From positions 37,597 to 101,596 of the forward strand of contig NZ_AQPN01000110.1 of NCBI RefSeq assembly GCF_000403135.1: a DNA stretch of 64,000 bases, given 5' to 3'. Made by a program: the position numbers and the translations under genes. The stretch's first letter is position 1; each line of letters starts with the position of its first letter. The notes under the pieces were generated by a model, which was given only the letters and a program-made list of their open reading frames with translations, ran no database searches and had not been told where the DNA came from. Origin of the DNA: Arcticibacter svalbardensis MN12-7. GTDB taxonomy: Bacteria > Bacteroidota > Bacteroidia > Sphingobacteriales > Sphingobacteriaceae. Shown in pieces: positions 27,385 to 34,931 of the stretch.

Positions 27385-29760
27385 ATGCATATTTTACACA
27401 AGCAGGTATATTCAATCTTCCTTTACCTTTTCCTCTTCATCGGTATCTGCAATGCAAGTGCTCAACAAAAATATGCCTTTTCTGGTCGTGTAATAACTAA
27501 ATCAGGAGTTCCTCTTACAGGGGCTAGTATCAAAATAACAACGGGTGGTAATTCGGCAGTAACTAATGCCGACGGTAAATTTTTTATTCAAAGTCTCCCA
27601 TCTGGGCATTATAAATTCAAGATCAGTTATATTGGTTATAAGGAATTAAAAGAGGAATTAACACTGCCGCTTAAAGACAATCAGTCTATTTTCTTTACGC
27701 TGCAGGAAGAGGAGAACGACCTGTCGGAAGTTGTAGTTACAGGACGTACCGTGGTTCAGGAAACCAACAGGCAGGCTTTTAATGTAACTGCTGTCGACGC
27801 TAAAAAACTATATAATACAACACTCGATATTTCTGGGGCCCTGGATCGGGTTGCTGGGATCCGAGTAAGAGAATCGGGAGGAGTGGGGTCAAACTTCAAT
27901 CTTTCTTTAAATGGCTTTTCGGGAAATCATGTCAAGTATTTTATTGATGGCATACCGATGGACAATTTTGGGACTTCTTTCCAGATTAATAATATTCCGA
28001 TCAATATTGCAGATCGGATAGAGGTTTATAAAGGAGTTGTTCCGATGTGGTTGGGTTCTGATGCGCTTGGAGGAGCGATTAATATTATCACGGCTGATCG
28101 TTATCGTAATTATGTAGATGCTTCTTATTCATTCGGATCCTTTAACACGCATAGAAGTGTAGTTAATGCCGCTATGACTTCCCAAAAGGGTTTTACTGTA
28201 CAATTGAATGCATTTCAGAATTACTCAGACAATGATTATAAAGTAGATGTCGAGGCATCAGATATTTATACCGGGGCTTATGCTGCTGAAGCCTCATTAA
28301 GGCGATTTCATGATACGTATCATAATGAAACGTTTATTGCAAATGTGGGGGTAGTGGATAAAAGTTATGCGGACAAGCTTTTGTTCGGTATTACCCTGGG
28401 TCAGAATTACAAAGAAATACAAACAGGTGCCCGAATGGTTACGGTGTTCGGCGGATGGCATAGAAGAGGGAATACCATTATGCCTACTTTGAAATATAAG
28501 AAAGAAGATCTGATAAAAGGACTGGATGTCACGATTAATGCCAATTACAATTTGGGAAAGGAACAGAACATCGACACGATGAATGTCAGATATGACTGGT
28601 ATGGCACTACTAAACCGAATGGTTCAAATGGCGAGAGCTCAAGAAGTTTATATGAATACAAGAATAATAATGGTTTGGCAACAACGATGTTAAATTACCA
28701 GATCAATGACAATCAATCCCTTTCATTAAGTAATGTATTCAGCACATTTAACAGAAAGGGAAGTGACCCTCTTAATCCAGGCAATGCTCAGTATGAACTA
28801 ACTAAGAAAACGAATAAAAATGTTTTAGGGTTAGGCTATAGCTTTGATGTAAAAAGTAAATGGAGTGCTACCGTGTTTGGCAAATTTATTAATCAGAATA
28901 GCATAAATGGGGGTGGCGCCGCGGCAGGAAATGATAACGTAAGCAAATTTGGTTATGGTGGAGCTACAACCTATTTTATTAAGCCAAACTTACAATTAAA
29001 GGCGTCGTATGAGTTAACTAACCGTATGCCTGAGGCATATGAAATATTTGGTGATGTGGAAAATCAGGAAGGGAACCCTGGCCTGAAACCAGAGAAAAGC
29101 GCCAACATCAATCTGGGGATGAACTATAGCTTTTCTTTAAATGAAAACAGCTATTTGTTTTTTGCTGCAAACGCTATTTATAGAAATGCAACTGACTTTA
29201 TCTATAACAAATTAAATAATAATCAATCAAAATTAGTAGCTGATAACAGAGAGGGTGTCCGCACTTGGGGAGGTGATGCTGAAGTCAGGTATTCTTACAA
29301 GGACTGGCTTACAGCAGGTACGACCTTCACCTATCAGTACTTGCAAAACCTTCAAATGTTTGAACCCGGATATACCGGAGTAAGTATTGTTTACAAAGAT
29401 CAGATGCCCAATATTCCCTATCTGTTCGGTAACAGTGACGTTTCTGTATCACTTAAAAACTTTGGCAAAAAGGGTAATAATTTAAATATAGGGTACAATT
29501 TATTATATGTACATGCCTTCTGGCTCTACTGGCCCAGTCAGGGAGGTAAGGGAGTAAATGACGATAAAAAGGTTATTCCTGAGCAGCTTTGTCATGACCT
29601 TAACCTGGTCTACAGTCTGGCAAAAGGCCGGTATAATATCGCATTAGAGGGTAAAAATCTTACCAACGCTTCCCTTTACGATAATTTCAGTTTACAAAAA
29701 CCGGGTCGCGGTTTCTATTTAAATCTTCGCTATTTCTTTAATAAAAACAACAACAATTAA
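27385..29760 (+). CDS. TonB-dependent outer-membrane receptor (siderophore, XusA-like)
   Basis: 791 residues: signal peptide (cut near SAQQ, about residue 28), a CarboxypepD_reg-like domain at about 30-110 (FSGRVITKSGVPLTGASIKI, then LPSGHYKFKISYIGYKEL), a plug (about 115-240, LSEVVVTGRTVVQE, then FIDGIPMDNFGT and GALGGAIN-type GSDALGGAINII), and a 22-strand barrel ending with an aromatic residue rich C-terminus. It takes up an iron chelate across the outer membrane using TonB energy. The DUF4374 lipoprotein follows after 1 nt and the PepSY membrane protein after that, the arrangement of Bacteroides XusABC. Specificity for a given siderophore cannot be read off. Confidence 0.92.
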   Translation: MHILHKQVYSIFLYLFLFIGICNASAQQKYAFSGRVITKSGVPLTGASIKITTGGNSAVTNADGKFFIQSLPSGHYKFKISYIGYKELKEELTLPLKDNQSIFFTLQEEENDLSEVVVTGRTVVQETNRQAFNVTAVDAKKLYNTTLDISGALDRVAGIRVRESGGVGSNFNLSLNGFSGNHVKYFIDGIPMDNFGTSFQINNIPINIADRIEVYKGVVPMWLGSDALGGAINIITADRYRNYVDASYSFGSFNTHRSVVNAAMTSQKGFTVQLNAFQNYSDNDYKVDVEASDIYTGAYAAEASLRRFHDTYHNETFIANVGVVDKSYADKLLFGITLGQNYKEIQTGARMVTVFGGWHRRGNTIMPTLKYKKEDLIKGLDVTINANYNLGKEQNIDTMNVRYDWYGTTKPNGSNGESSRSLYEYKNNNGLATTMLNYQINDNQSLSLSNVFSTFNRKGSDPLNPGNAQYELTKKTNKNVLGLGYSFDVKSKWSATVFGKFINQNSINGGGAAAGNDNVSKFGYGGATTYFIKPNLQLKASYELTNRMPEAYEIFGDVENQEGNPGLKPEKSANINLGMNYSFSLNENSYLFFAANAIYRNATDFIYNKLNNNQSKLVADNREGVRTWGGDAEVRYSYKDWLTAGTTFTYQYLQNLQMFEPGYTGVSIVYKDQMPNIPYLFGNSDVSVSLKNFGKKGNNLNIGYNLLYVHAFWLYWPSQGGKGVNDDKKVIPEQLCHDLNLVYSLAKGRYNIALEGKNLTNASLYDNFSLQKPGRGFYLNLRYFFNKNNNN

Positions 29761-29761
29761 T

Positions 29762-30979
29762 ATGAAAACAAACATTCTAAAAACATGTGCAGCACTGGCA
29801 ATTGCAGTCGCGATAACTTCTTGTTCTAAGTCAGATAATGGACCTTCGAATCCTGGTAATTTTATTGTAGCAGTTACTCCGGTTGCCTCTACTGGTGTTG
29901 CCGATTATTTACTAACTACGAGTAGCCTGGACACCGGTAAGATAACCACTGTTGGAAGCGGAGTAGAGCAGGATGGAACATACCGGTATTATGTAACACA
30001 TAACAATAAATTTTTCAGTATGCTTTATGGACAAGGGAATCCGGGAGCTGTAACAACCTATAGTATTCTTAACGGTCAGTTAAACAAGCTTTCAAATTTT
30101 CAGACTGAAACAGTTCAGGCATTTGCCCCTGTAAATGACGATTTGTTATTGATTAAAATATCCAGAAACATAACAAACCCTTTGTCTAGCTGGTATCAGG
30201 TAAATACAAACACGTTGTTGATAACCGCTGAGGGAACCATCAATACGCAAGAACCATCTCATAATGGAGAAACTGCTCATTTTAGCTGGATCAAACAGGT
30301 AGGAAATAAAGTGTTTGCTCCTTATTTCTCTATTAAGGGACTCCCTGGGGCTGCATTTGAAACAAATTACCCTGACAGTGCATGGATTGCGGTATACAGT
30401 TATCCGGAAATGAAATTGGAGAAGGTAATTAAAGACAACCGGACCAGCTTTATCGGTCGATATTTCACGGACGGATTAGCAGTAGTTGAAAATGGAGATA
30501 CGTATGCCTTTTCATCGTCCGTTGCAGTAACTAATAAGGTATTAAGTTCCACAAAACCATCCGCTATAACACGTATTAAATCTGGAACAACTGAATTTGA
30601 TCAGAGTTACTTCTGCGATTTTGAGTCGATTTCCAACGGGTATGTCATAACCAACTGGATTTACATTGGCGATAATAATTTTGTAGTGAATGCCTCTCTT
30701 AAAGCAGAAAAAGGTGCTTACACTGTTGGAACTACTATTGGTATTGTAAACGTACTGAACAAAACCTTTACTCAGGTAACAGGAATGCCTGATGTTAACG
30801 ATATTCAAGGTATCACAAATAATAATTACACCCCTAAAGATGGAAGGTACGCCTACATTGGTGTGAATTTGAAGAGTGGATTGGGCTATGTATATAAAAT
30901 AGATGCTACCAATCACACGGCCACTCAAGGGTTAAAAGTTGAGGGTGGATTAATTACTGCCATTCAACATTTACAATAA
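29762..30979 (+). CDS. DUF4374 surface lipoprotein (XusB-like)
   Basis: 405 residues with a lipoprotein signal (Cys21 in AITSCSK). The remaining sequence is beta-rich (YLLTTSSLDTGKITTVGSG, YRYYVTHNNKFFSMLYGQGN, FAPVNDDLLLIK, TDGLAVVENGDTYAFSSS) and fits the DUF4374 beta-propeller. In Bacteroides thetaiotaomicron the protein of this family encoded next to a TonB receptor, XusB, is exported to the surface and binds ferric enterobactin. By position (1 nt after the receptor gene) and family this one should capture an iron chelate for it. The loops contacting the ligand cannot be judged from sequence. Confidence 0.85.
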   Translation: MKTNILKTCAALAIAVAITSCSKSDNGPSNPGNFIVAVTPVASTGVADYLLTTSSLDTGKITTVGSGVEQDGTYRYYVTHNNKFFSMLYGQGNPGAVTTYSILNGQLNKLSNFQTETVQAFAPVNDDLLLIKISRNITNPLSSWYQVNTNTLLITAEGTINTQEPSHNGETAHFSWIKQVGNKVFAPYFSIKGLPGAAFETNYPDSAWIAVYSYPEMKLEKVIKDNRTSFIGRYFTDGLAVVENGDTYAFSSSVAVTNKVLSSTKPSAITRIKSGTTEFDQSYFCDFESISNGYVITNWIYIGDNNFVVNASLKAEKGAYTVGTTIGIVNVLNKTFTQVTGMPDVNDIQGITNNNYTPKDGRYAYIGVNLKSGLGYVYKIDATNHTATQGLKVEGGLITAIQHLQ

Positions 30980-31015
30980 TTAAAAAACTTTATCTCACTA
31001 CATACTAAAAAAACA

Positions 31016-32347
31016 ATGAAGCCTGTCAACATGAACACAACCTCAAAAAAGAAAAGCGCGGATTCTCTTTTTATTAAGATCAACAAGTGGCTCCATCTTT
31101 GGTTGGGACTTGTATCGGGCATCATTGTTTTAATAGTATGTTTAACAGGCTGTATCTGGGTTTTTAATGATGAGATTACCGGTTTGCTTGAACCGGAAAC
31201 TAAAGTAGAAAAGCAGAATAAGCCTGTTTTGCAACCCTCGCAAATAGGTGCTATAGCCGCTCATCTTTATCCTGATAAGGTGCCAGCTTATGCTTTCTAT
31301 CAGCAAGGGCGCGCAATTAATTTGACACTTAAAGATCCAAAAGAACAAGGTCGTAGAGGTGGTGGCATCAGTATTCATATCGACCCTTATACAGGAAAGG
31401 TAGTTAAAACCGATGTCCGTAAAAAAGGCGATACTGATTTTTTCAGGTTTATACTAAACGGCCATCGCGCCCTTTGGTTACCTTATACTATTGGACGACC
31501 TATTGTGAATTATGGCACCCTTATATTTGTGGTGTTACTTATTACCGGATTGATCTGGTGGTATCCCAAAAAACGGAATAACTCTACGCGTGATAAAAGC
31601 TTTAAAATTAAATGGGGCGCTTCGTTTAAACGAGTAAACCTGGATCTGCATAATGTAGTTGGCTTTTACTCGCTGCTATTTTTGCTTGCTATTGCGCTTT
31701 CTGGAATGGTATATGGCATCAAGTGGTATAGAGAGGGGCTCTATTGGGTCAGTACTGGAGGAGAAACATTGGCCGAATATAAGCGATTAGAATCTGATTC
31801 GCTTCAGGCAAAGAAACACTACACTCCGCAGCAGGCTATGGATAAAGCATGGCTAACTGTAATCACCAGGCATCCGAAATCAGCTGGTTTTTATTATAAT
31901 TTCCCGGACACAGCTCATTCAAAATCTACTATAGGAATTACTGTTTATCCCAACACTGGTCAGTTTTACAATAGTCAGGGTTATACATTCGACCAGCATA
32001 CCGTGCAAGAGCTTAAGCGTGAAGATATTTATTCAACGGCTTATGCAGATGCCGGATTCGGGGGTAAATTAAGGAAAATGAACTATGATATCCATGTGGG
32101 CAGTATTCTTGGTTTTCCTGGTAAAGTAATCGCTTTTCTAGCTTCTCTTATTGGTGCCAGCTTACCTGTAACGGGTTTCCTGATCTGGTATGGTCGAAAT
32201 TTCAAGAAGAAAGGTAATAAAAAAGTGGTATCGGTTAACGCTACTGATAGGCTTCCTTTGAAAAGACGAATTAATATAGTAAAGAATGAATCGGAGCCCG
32301 TTTTGGCTTCAACAAGCAATAATCTTTTGAATACTAAAAAATCATAA
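31016..32347 (+). CDS. PepSY-domain inner-membrane protein (XusC-like, ferric-chelate reductase candidate)
   Basis: 443 residues with four to five membrane helices: one near residue 25-50 (LHLWLGLVSGIIVLIVCLTG), then a large periplasmic PepSY part, then helices around ILFVVLLITGLIWWYPKK and GFYSLLFLLAIALSGMVYGI, and the last near 355-395. Histidines in the first and later helices (HLWLG, HNVVG, YDIHVG) could hold heme. Members of this family are thought to strip or reduce iron from siderophores at the inner membrane. The gene lies 36 nt after the DUF4374 gene. The start at 31016 or the ATG at 31031 are both possible. Confidence 0.85.
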   Translation: MKPVNMNTTSKKKSADSLFIKINKWLHLWLGLVSGIIVLIVCLTGCIWVFNDEITGLLEPETKVEKQNKPVLQPSQIGAIAAHLYPDKVPAYAFYQQGRAINLTLKDPKEQGRRGGGISIHIDPYTGKVVKTDVRKKGDTDFFRFILNGHRALWLPYTIGRPIVNYGTLIFVVLLITGLIWWYPKKRNNSTRDKSFKIKWGASFKRVNLDLHNVVGFYSLLFLLAIALSGMVYGIKWYREGLYWVSTGGETLAEYKRLESDSLQAKKHYTPQQAMDKAWLTVITRHPKSAGFYYNFPDTAHSKSTIGITVYPNTGQFYNSQGYTFDQHTVQELKREDIYSTAYADAGFGGKLRKMNYDIHVGSILGFPGKVIAFLASLIGASLPVTGFLIWYGRNFKKKGNKKVVSVNATDRLPLKRRINIVKNESEPVLASTSNNLLNTKKS

Positions 32348-32349
32348 TA

Positions 32350-33063
32350 ATGAAAAATATAAAAATAATGATGCTGATATTTCTACTCAGCTTTGTTTCC
32401 AATAGCATCTTTGCACATGCGTTATGGATAGAAACTAAATCAACAGGTAATGTTGGTCAAAAACAGGTTGTAAAGGTATTTTATGGGGAGTTTGTAAGTA
32501 ATGAGAGAGATAGTGTGGATAAGTGGTATTCAGATGTAAATGAATTCAGTTTATGGCTTGTTGGTCCTGATCAGAAGAAAACACAGATTGCTGTAGTTCC
32601 CGGTGTTAACTTTTTTGAGGGTGCATTTACTCCGGTGCAAAGTGGTGCTTACACTGTTATGGTAAGTCATGAAGCGAAGGAGTTGGGAGGTTTAACTAAA
32701 TATCATTTTCTTTCCAGCGCAAATATTGTGGTAGGAAAAGTGCTGCCTACAGCGACTCAAAACACGAACGTACTTAAACTTCATGTTGATGCTGTTTTAA
32801 CAGCAAAAGTCAATAAAATGGTTCAGGTAAAGTCATTCCTTAATGATCAGGTGGCGAAAGGTAAAACAGTGGCTGTATTTACTCCCAGTGGCTGGTCTAA
32901 AGAACTAAAAACTAATGATTATGGAGTAGTGGAATTTGAACCTCTTTGGGCAGGTAGGTATGTTATTGAGATTAGTGATATGGATAAAACTGCTGGTAAG
33001 CATCATGGCAAAGACTTTAATGCTACATGGAGAGGGGCGACTTACAGTTTTGAGGTAAAATAA
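32350..33063 (+). CDS. DUF4198 periplasmic protein
   Basis: 237 residues with a signal peptide (cleaved near NSIFA, before HALWIETKSTGN). The body is a DUF4198-type beta-rich protein (FYGEFVSNERDSVDKW, FTPVQSGAYTVMVSHEAKEL, then a carboxypeptidase-like Ig domain with VFTPSGWSKELKTNDYGVVE). Members of this family, related to NikK/CbiK-type metal-uptake proteins, often accompany metal transport genes. It follows the PepSY gene after 2 nt. Its addition to the three Xus-type genes suggests a periplasmic role in handling iron. Confidence 0.82.
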   Translation: MKNIKIMMLIFLLSFVSNSIFAHALWIETKSTGNVGQKQVVKVFYGEFVSNERDSVDKWYSDVNEFSLWLVGPDQKKTQIAVVPGVNFFEGAFTPVQSGAYTVMVSHEAKELGGLTKYHFLSSANIVVGKVLPTATQNTNVLKLHVDAVLTAKVNKMVQVKSFLNDQVAKGKTVAVFTPSGWSKELKTNDYGVVEFEPLWAGRYVIEISDMDKTAGKHHGKDFNATWRGATYSFEVK

Positions 33064-33277
33064 ATATAAGGTTTGGCAATCTAGTTAATCTTAGAATAGC
33101 TAATGTGCCCTTATCTGTTTGAAATAATGTGTTGTAGAAAAAACTATCTGTTCAATGTAATAGCGCACAAGAATACATTGGGTTTTATTAATTGAATATA
33201 AATTTGTTCCTTAAGAAATCGTGAATAGTCATATAGCTTTTTGTCGCAAAAGTGCCTGTAATTGTCTTAATCAACCA

Positions 33278-33307
33278 TTTGTGGTTAGTTTAAGATAATT
33301 AATTTTG
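33278..33307 (+). promoter_or_regulatory. Bacteroidota promoter of the decayed DHFR-like gene
   Basis: TTTG at 33278-33281 and TAATTTTG at 33300-33307 are separated by 18 nt, close to the Bacteroidota consensus. The ATG of the DHFR-like remnant is at 33331. The promoter has outlived its gene. Confidence 0.55.
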
Positions 33308-33330
33308 TAGGATAACGAAGCAAATAAGTC

Positions 33331-33492
33331 ATGAGAAAAATTATTGTTACTACATATTTAAACCATGGATGGTGTGCTTCAGGCACCTGTTACTGGGGAG
33401 GCGCATATATGAAATATTTGCAGCACACTGGCCTTATCAGAATAATGACCCAATAGCCGAAACATTTAACCGGATCCAAAAGTATGTAGTAG
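33331..33492 (+). pseudogene. DHFR-like (RibD C-terminal) N-terminal fragment
   Basis: From ATG 33331 the frame reads MRKIIVTTYLNHGW, matching the start of dihydrofolate-reductase-like RibD_C proteins (M-R-K-I-I-V-T-T-Y-L-T-M-D-G-V). Later frames read FAAHWPYQNNDPIAETFNRI and QKYVVATTH. At least two frame changes occur and the C-terminal half is missing. Confidence 0.65.
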
Positions 33493-33934
33493 CTACAACA
33501 CATGGATGATGAAAGGGCAGAGACCAATTGCGGTAACAGCCGTTACGAGACATTACAAACCTGAAGTTTATCCTAAAGTGGAGGACGATGCTACTGTGAT
33601 TTTGGAGTATCCAGGAGCAACTGGTCTTATTGAAGCATCATGGAACTGGCCCTTTTCTATTAAGGATATGGAAGTTTTTGGAGTAAGTGGTTATCTGCAT
33701 GCGTTGGACGATGTGAATATCAACAGTCTGAACCGTGAAAAGATCTCTAGTAATCAAAAAGCTAAAGATCTGCCTACACAGATAAAGGATCCCATCACTT
33801 ATTTATCTGCAGTGCTCCGTAATCAAGTTTCGGGTACTGACGACCTTTCTTCATTAAAATATAATATGATCGTAATGGAAATTCTTGATGCTGCAAAGAG
33901 ATCAGCGGCAAGTGGTAAAAGAATTGTTTTATAA
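33493..33934 (+). pseudogene. Gfo/Idh/MocA-family oxidoreductase, C-terminal fragment
   Basis: The frame NTWMMKGQRPIAVTAVTRHY, then VEDDATVILEYPGATGLIEA, WNWPFSIKDMEVFGVSGYLH and the end MIVMEILDAAKRSAASGKRI is the C-terminal half of a Gfo/Idh/MocA sugar or amine dehydrogenase. The N-terminal Rossmann fold with GxGxxG is missing. The open frame from ATG 33506 runs undisturbed to 33934, so a short protein might still be made. The 5' end is fused to the DHFR-like fragment. Confidence 0.75.
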
Positions 33935-34077
33935 GATCAGGTTGATCTAAATAGACAACAGTTTAAAATGTTCTAACTGAAATTATGAATAGATATGTCC
34001 TACTTATTTGGATTTAAGCTTTATTAAGTAGATGATAGTACAACTATTCGGAAGAACAGGTATATTCGCCAAAAATT

Positions 34078-34398
34078 ATGGGTTACGCAAAAGAAAGAGG
34101 AAAGCTTGAAAAGCTGGTTATAAAGATTGCAGGTATAGCTGCTTATGATGAGAAAAGTATGGCTGTTCTTATTGATATTCATGAGAATTACTCCCACACC
34201 ATCAGAATCTTAAAGAATAAGCAACCGGATAGTTTTGGCGATTTATACAAAAATGAATTGCAGGAGATTAATCAAGCTAAAAAGGCTGTTAAAGAAGCAA
34301 ATTCGGATGAAATTCGTCAAAGTAACTTTGTCTTATATAAAGATACATTGGTACGCGTTTTGGAAAAGACCATTCAGATTGCAAAAGCGATTTTATAA
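34078..34398 (+). CDS. Unknown small helical protein (106 residues)
   Basis: An uninterrupted frame with helix-rich, charged sequence (MGYAKERGKLEKLVIKIAGI, IDIHENYSHTIRILKN, NELQEINQAKKAVKEANS). I do not recognise the family. No signal peptide or membrane segment is seen. It sits between two broken genes. Confidence 0.5.
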   Translation: MGYAKERGKLEKLVIKIAGIAAYDEKSMAVLIDIHENYSHTIRILKNKQPDSFGDLYKNELQEINQAKKAVKEANSDEIRQSNFVLYKDTLVRVLEKTIQIAKAIL

Positions 34399-34444
34399 TA
34401 AGCGATAAATTTATAGCTGAGATTCAAGTTCGGCCAGTCTTTTT

Positions 34445-34924
34445 TTGATAAAAATGAAAGGGACTGATTTGTGTATCACACCATCGGTCCAGGAGGGAAG
34501 TGTCAATTCCGTTATTATACTTGCTAAGCGAAATACAACAGATCTACAAGATCCACCAGCAGGTGTTGCTCGTCCTGAATATGACATGATCTTACGCATG
34601 CGGCCTACCGTCTATGCTAATACGAAGTTATCTACTCAGAAACTGTAGTCATTACTCCAGTTAAAAGGCCTGTTACAGCATCTAAAACAGTGATTTTATA
34701 TCAGCAGATGTGTGGAAGTTGTCATGGTAATGATTGCGGAGAACGGACCGTGCTAAAGGCTTATTGGCAGCTAAACTGCTGTACGGCTCAACTAAGCCAG
34801 CTCTGTTCATACCATTACGAATGGGGATATGCTTAAGGGAATGCCAGCATGGAACGGGGCAATTAGTAAGCCTGACATCGCTAAAATTGCAGACTATATT
34901 ATAAGTAATAGAAAGAGGCGGTAA
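34445..34924 (+). pseudogene. Broken gene with a C-terminal c-type cytochrome domain
   Basis: The first part reads TDLCITPSVQEGSVNSVIIL and AKRNTTDLQDPPAGVARPEY, and its family is unclear. After a frame change the text becomes TVVITPVKRPVTASKTVILY, then QQMCGSCHGND, with the CxxCH heme site at 34711-34725. More frame changes lead to MLKGMPAWNGAISKPDIAKI and the stop at 34922-34924. The final stretch with the methionine ligand motif (M-P-A-W) is typical of small cytochrome c domains at the end of sugar dehydrogenases or similar periplasmic enzymes. The gene is not functional as it stands. Confidence 0.6.
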
Positions 34925-34931
34925 TAGTTAA

